Shown piece after piece: positions 51,120 to 61,065 of a stretch of DNA of 64,000 nt. The DNA lies in contig JALNZG010000001.1 in assembly GCA_023229425.1 (NCBI GenBank), forward strand, positions 471,440 to 535,439, in the 5' to 3' direction. The translations under genes and the position numbers were made by a program. The first letter of the stretch is position 1, and every line of letters starts with the position of its first letter. The notes beneath the pieces were generated by a model. It had not been told where the DNA came from. It worked only from the letters and a program-made list of their open reading frames with translations, and did no database searches. Source of the stretch: Ignavibacteriaceae bacterium. Lineage in GTDB: Bacteria; Bacteroidota; Ignavibacteria; Ignavibacteriales; Ignavibacteriaceae.

Positions 51120-51730
51120 AAACTTCAATTGAACTTGTAAAAAAGATTCAGGCAATTGCATTTGCCGGATTAGAATATTGCGAAAGCGATTTTGACAGGG
51201 AACGCTATGACGAATTGAAGAAGCTCAGTCAATTATTGTTAGCGGAAATTACAGACACACCGGTAGAAAAAATTCAAAGTCTTTTTGCAAATGAAGTTGG
51301 ATATCAAACTCCCAAAGTTGATGTACGGGCTGTAATATTTAAAGAAAATAAAATATTAATGGTGAAAGAAAAGATTGACGGCAAGTGGTCAATCCCCGGC
51401 GGCTGGGCTGATATTGGTCATTCACCTTCAGAAATTGCGGTTAAAGAAGCGAAGGAAGAATCCGGCACTGATGTGAAGCCGGTTAGATTGCTCGCCGTTA
51501 TTGATAAGTTAAAACATGATTATCCGCTCTCCCCGTTTCATACTTACAAAATATTTATTCTTTGTGAGTTGGTGAATAATAATTTTTCTTCAGGAACAGA
51601 AACTTCTGAAGTAAATTTTTTCTCGAAAGATGATCTTCCGCCTCTTTCAGCAACAAGAATTACCGCTGAACAAGTTCATTTGCTTTTTCGTCTTTGGGAA
51701 AACCCTGCCGAACAGGTAGTTTTCGATTAA
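51116..51730 (+). CDS. Nudix hydrolase (YjhB-type)
   Basis: 204 residues. An N-terminal helical domain (CESDFDRERYDELKKLSQLL) typical of the YjhB-like group precedes the Nudix domain with GGWADIGHSPSEIAVKEAKEESG. This matches the Nudix box except His for the first Glu and Lys for Arg, changes common in this group. Likely acts on ADP-ribose or related nucleotides. Its ATG overlaps the GH18 stop by four bases, so translation is coupled to a secreted glycosidase. Confidence 0.9.
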   Translation: MKTSIELVKKIQAIAFAGLEYCESDFDRERYDELKKLSQLLLAEITDTPVEKIQSLFANEVGYQTPKVDVRAVIFKENKILMVKEKIDGKWSIPGGWADIGHSPSEIAVKEAKEESGTDVKPVRLLAVIDKLKHDYPLSPFHTYKIFILCELVNNNFSSGTETSEVNFFSKDDLPPLSATRITAEQVHLLFRLWENPAEQVVFD

Positions 51731-51748
51731 CAATATTACTTTTTTCAA

Positions 51749-53449
51749 ATGAGACCTATTTTTCTTACCGTATTTCTGTCGTTGGGATTTTGTGCTCAGC
51801 TTGTTAGTCAAACTACAATTTCCGGTACAAATGAAAATCAATTTGTTTTCACATCTTCCAACCTGCCAATTGTAGTACTTGAAACCCACGGACAAACAAT
51901 AAAGAATGAGCCCAAAATAACCATCGACATGGGAATTATTTTTAACGGTGAAGGAGTTAGAAATAATTTGACTGATCCACAGAATAATTATAAAGGAAAA
52001 ATTGGCATTGAAATTCGCGGTTCGACTTCACAGTGGTTTCCAAAGAAACAATACGCAGTTGAGCTACGAACCAACATTAATACCGATACCACGGCTTCAC
52101 TACTTGGTCTCCCGGCTGAATCAGATTGGATTTTGTATGCACCCTACACCGATAAAACTTTTTTCCGCGATGTGCTTACCTATTGGCTTACTGCAAATAT
52201 AGGTAGATATGCTTCACGATTTAAATTTTGCGAGCTAGTGTTGAATGGTGAGTACATGGGGGTGTATGTTTTATTTGAAAAAATCAAACGTGATAAAAAT
52301 CGTGTTAACATTTCTAAAATAACAGTCGCCGATTCCATTGGCGATAATCTTACAGGCGGATATATTTTAAAAATTGATAAAGAAGACGGCTCGGGAAATG
52401 ACGGTTGGAAATCAATTTATCCTCCTTATCTCGAGGCAACGCAAAAGATTTATTGGCAATATCATTATCCCAAACCGGAAGATATTACTCCGGAGCAAAA
52501 AACTTATATTCAAAAATATATTGAGGATTTTGAAACACTGATTTACAATCCGGATTATGCTGATCCGCTCACCGGCTATGCTTCCATAATTGATGTTCCA
52601 TCCTTTGTTGATTTCTTTTTACTGAATGAAATGTGTAAAAGTGTTGACGCATACCGGCTTAGTGCATTTATGTACAAAGATAAAGATTCAAAAAATCGAA
52701 AACTGTTTATGGGACCGGTTTGGGATTATAATTTAGCATGGGGCAATTCCGATTATTATGATGCGTCACTAACTTACGGTTGGCATATTTCTTATCTAAG
52801 CTACAACACTTCATTCTTACAAGGTGATATGTTTCAAGTCCCTTTTTGGTGGAAGAAACTTGTAAACGATAAAAATTTTCAAAAGCAATTTGCCGAACGT
52901 TGGTTTGCTTTACGTCAAAATGCATTTAGTGTTTCAACTATTTTTAATTTTATTGATTCACTAAGAAGTGTTACGGATGAAGCGCGGATTCGAAATTACG
53001 AACGTTGGAAAATTTTAGGGACATACGTTTGGCCTAATTATTACATCGGTCAAACGTATAATGACGAAATGAATTACTTTAAGAACTGGATAACTGAAAG
53101 ATTTTCTTGGATGGATGCTGAACTGAGGAGAATTGTTGATGTACACGAAACATCTGAAGAGAGACCGTCTTCTTTTAGGCTTTTTCAAAACTACCCGAAT
53201 CCATTTAATCCGGGAACTGTTATTAGTTATCAGTTGGCAGTTTTCAGCAAAGTAAGTTTAAGAGTTTATGATGTATTAGGAAATGAAATAACGACTCTCG
53301 TAAATGAAGAGCAGCAAGCCGGGAGTTATAATTACGAATTACGATCTGCCACTGGCGGAAGGAATTACGAATTATCAAGTGGAATATATTTCTATCAATT
53401 GCGTGCAGGGAATTTTGTTCAAACAAGAAAAATGGTTCTACTCAGATAG
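51749..53449 (+). CDS. Secreted CotH-family protein with T9SS sorting domain
   Basis: 566 residues. Signal peptide MRPIFLTVFLSLGFCAQL. The CotH kinase-like domain (about 45-420) shows IEIRGSTSQWFPKKQYAVEL, SDWILYAPYTDKTFFRDVL, GVYVLFEKIKRDKNRVNIS, GGYILKIDKEDG and MGPVWDYNLAWGNSDYY. CotH proteins are atypical kinases that can phosphorylate secreted proteins. It ends in a T9SS type A domain (LFQNYPNPFNPGTVISYQL) with inserted repeats. Confidence 0.9.
   Translation: MRPIFLTVFLSLGFCAQLVSQTTISGTNENQFVFTSSNLPIVVLETHGQTIKNEPKITIDMGIIFNGEGVRNNLTDPQNNYKGKIGIEIRGSTSQWFPKKQYAVELRTNINTDTTASLLGLPAESDWILYAPYTDKTFFRDVLTYWLTANIGRYASRFKFCELVLNGEYMGVYVLFEKIKRDKNRVNISKITVADSIGDNLTGGYILKIDKEDGSGNDGWKSIYPPYLEATQKIYWQYHYPKPEDITPEQKTYIQKYIEDFETLIYNPDYADPLTGYASIIDVPSFVDFFLLNEMCKSVDAYRLSAFMYKDKDSKNRKLFMGPVWDYNLAWGNSDYYDASLTYGWHISYLSYNTSFLQGDMFQVPFWWKKLVNDKNFQKQFAERWFALRQNAFSVSTIFNFIDSLRSVTDEARIRNYERWKILGTYVWPNYYIGQTYNDEMNYFKNWITERFSWMDAELRRIVDVHETSEERPSSFRLFQNYPNPFNPGTVISYQLAVFSKVSLRVYDVLGNEITTLVNEEQQAGSYNYELRSATGGRNYELSSGIYFYQLRAGNFVQTRKMVLLR
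53224..53375 (+). repeat. Dispersed repeats inside the CotH T9SS domain
   Basis: AGTTATCAGTTGGCAGTTTTCAG (53224-53246, coding YQLAVFSK) and two AATTACGAATT-type blocks (53328-53343 and 53361-53375, coding NYEL each time) frame a short GC-richer insert (CTGCCACTGGCGGAAGG). Same words and same positions as in the GH18 gene. Confidence 0.65.
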
Positions 53450-53554
53450 ATTGCTGTCTCTCATCTTCCTCTTTCTACTCCCAAAATTTTACTATATTTC
53501 AGCTAAAGAAATCTTCAATATTAACTATCGGCTAACTTCTTCACAGGATTGGAC

Positions 53555-56500
53555 ATGGAACAATTGCAAGTGCGTTTGAAAAAGAGTATTGCTTCAAAAA
53601 TAAAATATGATCTTCACGTTGCAAAGAATGTGCGCATTAAATATCAATTTGATGAATCACTTTTTTCCGTCCAGGGAAACGTCCTAATCGCTAATTTTTA
53701 TCAAGCCCGGCTTCTCGCGCAAAAAATAAACAGCAAACGTGAAGAGGAAAAAATATTTGATGCGTATGTTACGCCCGGACAATTAAATGCCGCAGGACTA
53801 TTGCACGAAATTTTTCATTTCGTTATCAGACATTATGAAGAGAAAGAAAATCCCGGTGTGTTTGAACGGAGCATTTTCTATTTAAAGAATAGTTTGGGTG
53901 GAGATGAAGTCGAAAAGGTTTTAAGAAAATTTGTTGAGTTGTTTCCGCCGGTTGCAGTGCAAAAAGGAATTACGCCTCAAGTCCAATATTTAAGCGGAAG
54001 CACTAACGGAAAGCCCAATAGGGAAATTATTCTTGAAGAAATTATTCTGCTTCATCTGGAAAATCTGAATCCCGCTTTTCAAAATCTAAAAGAATTATTT
54101 GATGATAAACATATTGCGGAAGGATCGCCGTACAAAAATTTTCTTTCAACCACGGAAAAATTCTTTGAACAGGAAAAACCGTTAAGTATAGAAAATCTTT
54201 CACTTCTTTCTGCGTTAAGAAAACCGATCTTATCTAATTTAACAAATCTTGAAGCACAACTTGATTACATTCGTGAAAAATGGAAAGTAATTATTGATGA
54301 AAAACTTCTTGAAAAAATATTAGGCGGAGAAGATCTGATCCGTGAAGATGTAAAACTTTTTATACAGCATGGTGGGGTTGGAACTCCTCCGGTGCCCGAT
54401 TACCAGCTCTTAATGACCGATGATGAGTTGGAAAAAATCCGTAAAGAATATGAGCAGCAAAAAGGATCGCTGGAAGATACCAGTTTAAGTTATCATTTTG
54501 AACCCGAACAATTTACGCAAGATATTGATTGGATGCCGCGTGTTGTGATGCTTGCAAAAAATATTTTCGTTTGGCTTGACCAACTTTCAAAAAAATATCA
54601 AAGAGATATTTTCCGGCTTGATCAAATTCCCGATGAAGAACTCGACCGCCTTGCGAGCTGGAATATTAACGCTTTATGGCTTATCGGTATTTGGGAGAGA
54701 AGCGCCGCATCAAAAAAAATAAAACAATTTTGCGGAAACCCCGAAGCGGCGCCATCTGCGTATTCACTTTATGATTATGTAATTGCCAACCAACTTGGCG
54801 GAGAACAAGCTTTTGAAAATTTTAAACATCGCTGTACGCAAAGGCATATCCGGCTTTCGAGCGATATGGTGCCGAATCATACCGGCATATTTTCCAAATG
54901 GATTTTGGAGCGACCCGATTATTTTATTCAAGCTTCGAACTCACCATACCCAAGTTATACTTTTACCGGGCCCGATTTATCCGATGATTCCCATTATCAA
55001 ATTAGAATTGAAGACAAGTATTATGCAAAAACCGATGCCGCAGTAGTTTTTCAATTGATTGATAATTGGTCGGGACAAATTCGTTACATCTATCACGGGA
55101 ATGATGGAACGAACATGCCCTGGAATGATACGGCGCAGTTAAATCTTTTGCTGCCTGAAGTTCGTGAATCATTAATCCAAACCATCATGCACGTTGCTCG
55201 TAAGACGCCGATAATACGTTTTGATGCGGCGATGACTCTGGCAAAGAAACATTTTTCAAGGTTGTGGTATCCGCAACCGGGACACGGCGGAGCAATTCCT
55301 TCGCGTTCCGATTATGCAATGTCTCACGAAGCATTTAACCGGGTTTTTTCGGAAGAATTTTGGCGTGAGGTGGTTGATAGAATTAATTACGAAATGCCGC
55401 ACACACTTTTGCTTGCTGAAGCTTTTTGGTTGATGGAAGGATATTTTGTCCGTTCGCTTGGTATGCACCGAGTTTACAACAGCGCTTTTATGCACATGTT
55501 TATGAAGGAAGAAAATGATAAGTACCGCGACCTGATTACGAACACGCTTGAGTTCAATCCGGAGATTTTGAAACGGTATGTAAATTTTATGAGCAATCCC
55601 GATGAAGAAACTGCGGTTAACCAATTTGGAAAGGGGGATAAATACTTTGGTGTTGCAGTAATGATGATAACCTTGCCGGGCTTGCCGATGTTTGCACATG
55701 GACAAGTTGAAGGCTTTACGGAAAAATACGGTATGGAATATTACCGCGCATATTACAGCGAGTTTGTAGATGAAAATTTAGTTCGCCGCCATGAAGAAGA
55801 AATTTTTCCGCTGCTGGAGAAAAGATATTTATTTAGTCAAGTTTCTAATTTTGAGTTTTATGATTTCCTCGATGAATCCGGGAATGTAAATGAGAATGTT
55901 TTTGCTTTTTCAAATATGAAGGGGAACGAACGGACGCTTGTTTTTTATAACAATTCTTATGAGCAGGCAAAAGGAAAAATACATTTTTCAACCGGGAAAG
56001 TTTCTTCAGAAGCGAATACTGACCTGCGAAGCAAAAGTTTAACTGAAGCTTTGGACTTAAACGTTTTCGGTGATATTTATTTTGTATTAAAAGACCATAA
56101 AACAAAAATAGAATTTCTCCGTAATGGAAAAGAATTGATGGAAGAGGGAATTAGCGTTTTCTTAAATGGATACCAATATCATGTCTTTTTGGGATTTACC
56201 GAAGTTAAAGATGAGACGGGGGAATACCATGAGCTGCACAAATTATTGAACGGAAACGGAGTTCAATCAATAACCCAAGCTTTGAAAGAGCTTAAACTTT
56301 TCCCTTTGCATGAAGCGGTTATTAATCTTTGTAACAGGGAACTGCTCAAAGAATTCAGCATCGTCTGCGGTTTTATTGAACAGAGCAAATTAAAAGCCGG
56401 GAGTAAAAATTTAGAAAAAGTAACAAGTTATGGCAGAACAAAAATTCTAAACTTAGTGAACGAAGTAAAAACTTATTTGTTCATGCCGATCAATGAACAA

Positions 56501-57274
56501 AACATTGTCCATACGATCGAACAGAAATTTTTCATTCTGTCAACACTCGATCTTTTCGTTTCTTCTTTGAAGAAAAAAGAGGTGCAGGAAAGCCTCAAGC
56601 ATGCATTAGTTTTTTACAACGGAAATTCAGCTTATAAAGATTTCTTTATCCTTTATACGATTATTCTTACCATCCTTGAAGCGGTAAAATCCAGCCATGA
56701 GAATGATGAACTGCTTCATCTCTATAATGAATTAGTGCTTGATAAACCGTTGTGGCAGGGACTTCTTCATCTCAGCGATACCTTTGAAACAATCAAACAG
56801 GAATTTGGTTTGGCAAAAATTCTACCGTCGGAAGAAAATATTTTTCCGGATGAACTTCTCGCCATTGTTAATTCCAAATCTTCACGGCGGAATACTACTC
56901 TAAAAGGAAAAGCGGCAGGGAAGAAGAGTGACTTCCTTAAACTGGTAAAGTTATTGAATAAAGATTTTGTTAAAAAATTTCTTAGTGTAAACGAGTATCA
57001 AGGGAAAGTTTATTTCAGTAAAGAGAATTTGGAAATATTCCTGCATTGGAGTTTTACTTTTACATTAGTTACTTGCACGGAAACTTATTTACAAGAGGAA
57101 CTCCAAAAATCCGGCGGTACACAAAAAGAAATATCAGCGTATCTGCTTGAACCTTTTTATACAAATCATGTAAGCGAAATGCTAAACTTTATTGAAAAGG
57201 TTAAAACACTTTCAGATGCTTCGGGATATGATTATACGTTGTTTCTTGCTTCGTTGGGGAAGAAAAGTAAATAG
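53555..57274 (+). CDS. Very large GH13 (alpha-amylase family) protein with N-terminal HExxH region
   Basis: About 1239 residues from ATG 53555 (AGGA 6 bases upstream; the in-frame TTG at 53549 lies in that site). No signal peptide, so cytoplasmic. The N-terminal about 320 residues are unlike amylases and contain LLHEIFHFVIRHY, an HExxH motif. The GH13 barrel follows: LWLIGIWERS, DMVPNHTG, nucleophile region IIRFDAAMTLAKKHF, acid/base region LLLAEAFWLMEGYF and third acid MSNPDEETA. The helical C-terminal about 400 residues are unassigned. Probably acts on an intracellular alpha-glucan. Confidence 0.87.
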   Translation: MEQLQVRLKKSIASKIKYDLHVAKNVRIKYQFDESLFSVQGNVLIANFYQARLLAQKINSKREEEKIFDAYVTPGQLNAAGLLHEIFHFVIRHYEEKENPGVFERSIFYLKNSLGGDEVEKVLRKFVELFPPVAVQKGITPQVQYLSGSTNGKPNREIILEEIILLHLENLNPAFQNLKELFDDKHIAEGSPYKNFLSTTEKFFEQEKPLSIENLSLLSALRKPILSNLTNLEAQLDYIREKWKVIIDEKLLEKILGGEDLIREDVKLFIQHGGVGTPPVPDYQLLMTDDELEKIRKEYEQQKGSLEDTSLSYHFEPEQFTQDIDWMPRVVMLAKNIFVWLDQLSKKYQRDIFRLDQIPDEELDRLASWNINALWLIGIWERSAASKKIKQFCGNPEAAPSAYSLYDYVIANQLGGEQAFENFKHRCTQRHIRLSSDMVPNHTGIFSKWILERPDYFIQASNSPYPSYTFTGPDLSDDSHYQIRIEDKYYAKTDAAVVFQLIDNWSGQIRYIYHGNDGTNMPWNDTAQLNLLLPEVRESLIQTIMHVARKTPIIRFDAAMTLAKKHFSRLWYPQPGHGGAIPSRSDYAMSHEAFNRVFSEEFWREVVDRINYEMPHTLLLAEAFWLMEGYFVRSLGMHRVYNSAFMHMFMKEENDKYRDLITNTLEFNPEILKRYVNFMSNPDEETAVNQFGKGDKYFGVAVMMITLPGLPMFAHGQVEGFTEKYGMEYYRAYYSEFVDENLVRRHEEEIFPLLEKRYLFSQVSNFEFYDFLDESGNVNENVFAFSNMKGNERTLVFYNNSYEQAKGKIHFSTGKVSSEANTDLRSKSLTEALDLNVFGDIYFVLKDHKTKIEFLRNGKELMEEGISVFLNGYQYHVFLGFTEVKDETGEYHELHKLLNGNGVQSITQALKELKLFPLHEAVINLCNRELLKEFSIVCGFIEQSKLKAGSKNLEKVTSYGRTKILNLVNEVKTYLFMPINEQNIVHTIEQKFFILSTLDLFVSSLKKKEVQESLKHALVFYNGNSAYKDFFILYTIILTILEAVKSSHENDELLHLYNELVLDKPLWQGLLHLSDTFETIKQEFGLAKILPSEENIFPDELLAIVNSKSSRRNTTLKGKAAGKKSDFLKLVKLLNKDFVKKFLSVNEYQGKVYFSKENLEIFLHWSFTFTLVTCTETYLQEELQKSGGTQKEISAYLLEPFYTNHVSEMLNFIEKVKTLSDASGYDYTLFLASLGKKSK

Positions 57275-57344
57275 CTAAAAATGAAAAATAAAATTGTTGA
57301 AATTATCTGTTTGTTTAAACTCAGTACAACTTTTTATAAAGTGG

Positions 57345-58328
57345 TTATAATTTTAATTTCCAGACTCCATCCCAATTTGATCCAACAAAAATATAGTTAT
57401 CAATCACCACCGAACTTAAAATGCTTTCTTGTGGTAAGCCATCACCAATTCTGATCCAAGTATTTCCTTCATCAGAACTTGAAAAAACTGTTCCATAGGA
57501 AGTACAATAAATGTTGTTTTTGTTATCTCCCGAAAATGACCACGCTATATCGTCAGAACCAATACCTGTGTTAGCTGATCGCCAACTGTAACCGCCATTT
57601 GAGGAAATCATTATACCAATATTCTGTTGTTCTACCGAACTGAAAAGCGATGATTTTTTCCAATAAAATCTGACAAAACTAAGATTTGATTCGCCAAATT
57701 TAATCCATTTGGATAATACCGGTTCAAATACACAAACACCCTCCCACGTCCCCGCATAAATTCGCTCTTCATATTTATAGAATGCTCTAACCCCTATTGC
57801 CTCTAAACCGGTATCAAATGGTTCCCATTTGTCCCGATCTTTTCTCTTACGATAAATTTGAGCAGGTTTTGGTCTGTTAAGCGAAATAGATGGAAGTCCT
57901 GCGTATATATAATTACTATCTGAAATAAACGAGGAGATTTCAGGATAACTAGGAGCAATCGGTGTTTGAATCCCTATATTGGTTGGGGTCCATTGAATCC
58001 CAAAATCATAACTTACGTAAACACCGGCATCTTTTGTTCCGACATATATAATATTATTGTCAAAAAAGATTTTTCTAATATTCAATCTCTTGTCCTCCGT
58101 ATTATAATTAGTCCAGGTTTTCCCTGTATCATTACTAACACAGACACCACTATCCGTACCCGCGAAGATAGTGTTGTTAAAGACTTGTAAATCATACACT
58201 GTTCGCGCTTCAACACCAACGTTTATTTTTTCCCATTTTGTATTTGGTACAATTGGGTTATCATCTTTTTTACATGAAAAAAAGAAAAAAAGACTTACCG
58301 TTAATAATATTGTTAATTTTATATCCAT
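57345..58328 (-). CDS. Lipoprotein with BNR/Ycf48-like propeller repeats
   Basis: 327 residues. Lipobox LFFFFSCKKDD gives a lipid-anchored, likely surface or periplasmic protein. Repeats such as IFAGTDSGVCVSNDTGKTWTNY, IYVGTKDAGVYVSYDFGIQW and FSSSDEGNTWIRIGDG are Asp-box (SxDxGxTW) propeller blades, about seven in all. No catalytic residues are apparent; binding role inferred. Convergent with the GH13 gene. Confidence 0.82.
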   Translation of the reverse strand: MDIKLTILLTVSLFFFFSCKKDDNPIVPNTKWEKINVGVEARTVYDLQVFNNTIFAGTDSGVCVSNDTGKTWTNYNTEDKRLNIRKIFFDNNIIYVGTKDAGVYVSYDFGIQWTPTNIGIQTPIAPSYPEISSFISDSNYIYAGLPSISLNRPKPAQIYRKRKDRDKWEPFDTGLEAIGVRAFYKYEERIYAGTWEGVCVFEPVLSKWIKFGESNLSFVRFYWKKSSLFSSVEQQNIGIMISSNGGYSWRSANTGIGSDDIAWSFSGDNKNNIYCTSYGTVFSSSDEGNTWIRIGDGLPQESILSSVVIDNYIFVGSNWDGVWKLKL

Positions 58329-58350
58329 CTTCTCACTATTTTATTTACAT

Positions 58351-58358
58351 CAAACTTA
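58351..58358 (-). promoter_or_regulatory. Possible -7 element for the propeller lipoprotein
   Basis: On the minus strand TAAGTTTG matches TAnnTTTG exactly, 22 bases before the start codon at 58328. No TTTG is found at the right distance upstream, so support is partial. Confidence 0.35.
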
Positions 58359-58514
58359 TCCTAAGTTAGGCTGATTTTTGATTTATAGCTCATATTTCTT
58401 CGTACCGCCCCAACAATCTGTTTTTAACTTCTAAAATCAAAATTCGTTAATCCTTGTTCTGCAATCATGATAAAAAATATAAATTTAAACGGAGATCAAT
58501 CCACTTAATTCTTT

Positions 58515-59597
58515 TTACTGTTTTACTCTTGAAAGATTTATCAGCGAACCGATAAAGAAGAAAATATTTACGAGCCATGCAGTAAGAACCGGGTCGAGCG
58601 CGCCGTTCTTGCCAAACGCTTGAATAATTTTCATCAACCCCAAATAAATAAAAGTGATGAGAATATTTATTCCGAACTGAAGCGCCAGTCCTCCCTTTCT
58701 TTTGTTTGCTGAAAGAGGCATCCCGAAGAGCACCACAACTAAACTTGCCATAGCGAATGAGTAACGCGAATAATATTCAATTTCTGCCGAAGTTGGATCG
58801 TTCCCAGCTTTTTGTTTATCTATAATCAAAGTTCTTAGTTCACCCAAATTCATTTGTTCCGGTTTTTGCTGTTTGAACGCGAGTTCGTTCGGTTTGAATT
58901 GTAACGAGGGCATTTCTTTCTGCGAGAAATTTTCAAGTGTGTCTGATAAAACACCGAATACCCTGAATGAACCGATTTTTGCAATCCACATATTTTTTGT
59001 GCTGTCAAAAACTAACTGCTGCGCATCCATCCGGTTCTTCATTTTAGTGATATCATTTTTATCAAACTCTTGAACGCTCACGCGGTGTGCAATAAGATTG
59101 GTCTCATCGTAGTACGAAATGTTTATGATTTTATTTTTTGTGTCCTGAAAAAAAATATTACTTCCCGAAAAAGAATATCCTTTTTTCAGATAATTTATCT
59201 CGATTTCAAGCTTTGCTTTGTTTGCTTTAGGAACAACATATCCGCCGAAATAGATGGAAAATAAACTCACTAAAAATGAAACGATCACTAATGGGAACAT
59301 GAACCTGTAAATATTCACACCGCTTGCTTTTATGGCGGTTAATTCGTTTACGTTCGACATTTTCCCAACAGTAAAGAGTCCCGCAAACAATACGGCAACC
59401 GGAGTTATCAACTTTATGATTTCCGGAATAAAATAAATATAGTATTGAAAAATAATTGGAGAGGCGACATTTTGGTCAAGAAAATCATCAAGGTTTTCCA
59501 TTAAATCTACAATAACAAAAATTGCAATGAATGCGAGTAAAGCAAAAAAGATTGTCTGCACAAATTGTTTTACAACGTAGCGGTCGATTATTTTCAT
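58515..59597 (-). CDS. lptG: LPS export permease LptG
   Basis: 360 residues, LptF/LptG (YjgP/YjgQ) family. N-terminal KIIDRYVVKQFVQTIFFALLAF, membrane pair around IKLITPVAVLFAGLFTVGKMSNVNELTAIKASGV, a beta-jellyroll periplasmic domain, and C-terminal helices (SLVVVLFGMPLSANKRKGGLALQFGI). With LptF and LptB it extracts LPS from the inner membrane. The start overlaps the lptF stop (ATGA). Confidence 0.9.
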   Translation of the reverse strand: MKIIDRYVVKQFVQTIFFALLAFIAIFVIVDLMENLDDFLDQNVASPIIFQYYIYFIPEIIKLITPVAVLFAGLFTVGKMSNVNELTAIKASGVNIYRFMFPLVIVSFLVSLFSIYFGGYVVPKANKAKLEIEINYLKKGYSFSGSNIFFQDTKNKIINISYYDETNLIAHRVSVQEFDKNDITKMKNRMDAQQLVFDSTKNMWIAKIGSFRVFGVLSDTLENFSQKEMPSLQFKPNELAFKQQKPEQMNLGELRTLIIDKQKAGNDPTSAEIEYYSRYSFAMASLVVVLFGMPLSANKRKGGLALQFGINILITFIYLGLMKIIQAFGKNGALDPVLTAWLVNIFFFIGSLINLSRVKQ

Positions 59598-60964
59598 GAT
59601 GTAGTTTCTTCAGGCTCCTGCCATGCTTTTGGAATTAATTTTTTGAAGAATGAAAAATCAAGGGTAACAGTTTCGTTTGCAACTTTCTTGGTAAGTAATA
59701 TTCCAACAAGTCCCATTAAAATATTTGCGCTCCACATTCCCCAGAACGGGGTCATAAACCCGCGGTCTGCAAGTTTTTCTCCGCCGATCAGTGAAGCCCA
59801 GTAAATCAAAAAGAAGAAAAGACTTACGCTTGCCGCCATACCGAAGCCTCCTTTTCGTGTAATAACTCCAAGTGGAGCGCCTAACAAAATAAAAATGATA
59901 CATGCAGCGGGAATAGAATATTTCTTGTGAACTTCAACCATATATTTGTCAATTTCTTTATCAACAAAATCAACTTGAAGGAAGGAAGAAAGCATTTCGT
60001 TCTTAATGTTCTTTACCCGTTCAATCAGATTTGTGTAATTGTCATTCGGTGTATACGATTGGTGAATTTTCCCTTGAAGCGGTGCGGCAAAACTATCTCC
60101 GAGAAAAAACTTGTGTGTAGTTTTTTGAAACGAAGTGAAATATTTAGACCGCATTTGTTTTAAGCTGTCAACAATAGCAAGCATATCGGGAGCGCTCAAT
60201 TCACGGTCGCTCCGCTGAACACCGGGACCGGATTGCTGAAATGAAAATTGTTGTGCGTCCATTGCAATTCGGTGATTAGTAAAAAGAAGTTTCCGGTAAA
60301 GTTTTGTATCTGAAACTCCGCTTTCATGGATCTCACCATTTTGTAAATCCATCAACAATTTTGTTTGATTTTTAGAGAAGTAGAGAAGTCCTTCTTTTGC
60401 AGTAACAATATTTATTTTATATGGATTTGTATAATCATAAATCGTAACGCCGTGCATTTTGTTCCCCTTTTGATCCATCGTGCGCGCAAGAATAGCATAG
60501 TTATCAACCTCTTGAGAAAAAACTCCAGGCTCAATGGAAAGAGTTGGTTTCTTTTGTTGAATATCCATCATCAAAATTTTTGCTTGATGATTTGCATCGG
60601 GAAGAACATCGTTATTAAAAAATATCAAGAAAACTCCGACAACTGCGCTTGCCGCCAAAGGTCCGGCTATCATTTTATACAGACTAACACCGGATGATTT
60701 CATTATCGTAATTTCATTATTCTGCGCCATTGCGCCAAACGCCATCAGCGTAGCAACCAACACTGCCATAGGAACCACCAACACCACCATCCACGCCAGG
60801 TTGTACATGATCAATTGAATAACGATCCAAGTGTCCAACCCTTTCCCAACGAGTTTGTCAGCAAACTTCATTAAAAATTGAAAAAGAAATATGAACATGA
60901 GCGTAGTTATAGAAAAAAGGAAAGGCGCCGCATGGTTACGCAATATGTATCTGAATAAAATCAT
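59594..60964 (-). CDS. lptF: LPS export permease LptF
   Basis: 456 residues. MILFRYILRNHAAPFLFSITTLMFIFLFQF opens with the family's first helix, so the start at 60964 is right. AFGAMAQNNEITIMKSSGVSLYKM matches the coupling-helix region, and the C-terminal helices include IPAACIIFILLGAPLGVITRKGG. It is longer than typical LptF (about 360) through an enlarged periplasmic part. A consensus promoter ends only 4 bases before the ATG, so the mRNA is probably leaderless. Confidence 0.9.
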   Translation of the reverse strand: MILFRYILRNHAAPFLFSITTLMFIFLFQFLMKFADKLVGKGLDTWIVIQLIMYNLAWMVVLVVPMAVLVATLMAFGAMAQNNEITIMKSSGVSLYKMIAGPLAASAVVGVFLIFFNNDVLPDANHQAKILMMDIQQKKPTLSIEPGVFSQEVDNYAILARTMDQKGNKMHGVTIYDYTNPYKINIVTAKEGLLYFSKNQTKLLMDLQNGEIHESGVSDTKLYRKLLFTNHRIAMDAQQFSFQQSGPGVQRSDRELSAPDMLAIVDSLKQMRSKYFTSFQKTTHKFFLGDSFAAPLQGKIHQSYTPNDNYTNLIERVKNIKNEMLSSFLQVDFVDKEIDKYMVEVHKKYSIPAACIIFILLGAPLGVITRKGGFGMAASVSLFFFLIYWASLIGGEKLADRGFMTPFWGMWSANILMGLVGILLTKKVANETVTLDFSFFKKLIPKAWQEPEETTS

Positions 60965-60968
60965 AAGA

Positions 60969-61000
60969 CAAATATAGGAAGCATTTCAAAGGTTGGCAAA
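60969..61000 (-). promoter_or_regulatory. Consensus Bacteroidetes promoter of lptFG, leaderless
   Basis: Minus strand: TTTG (61000-60997), 20 bases, TATATTTG (60976-60969), both elements perfect. The last G is 4 bases before the lptF ATG, so transcription should begin at or within a base or two of the start codon. Confidence 0.7.
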
Positions 61001-61024
61001 CGTATCCCCACTTTCACATGAATC

Positions 61025-61055
61025 TTTGGAATCTCTTTTGAAATGATTAGATTTG
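61025..61055 (+). promoter_or_regulatory. Consensus Bacteroidetes promoter, near-leaderless
   Basis: TTTG (61025-61028), 19 bases, TAGATTTG (61048-61055), both elements perfect and optimally spaced. The ATG at 61066 is 10 bases further on, so the 5' leader would be only a few bases and can hold no ribosome-binding site. Divergent from, and not overlapping, the lptF promoter. Confidence 0.7.
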
Positions 61056-61065
61056 ATACACAGTT

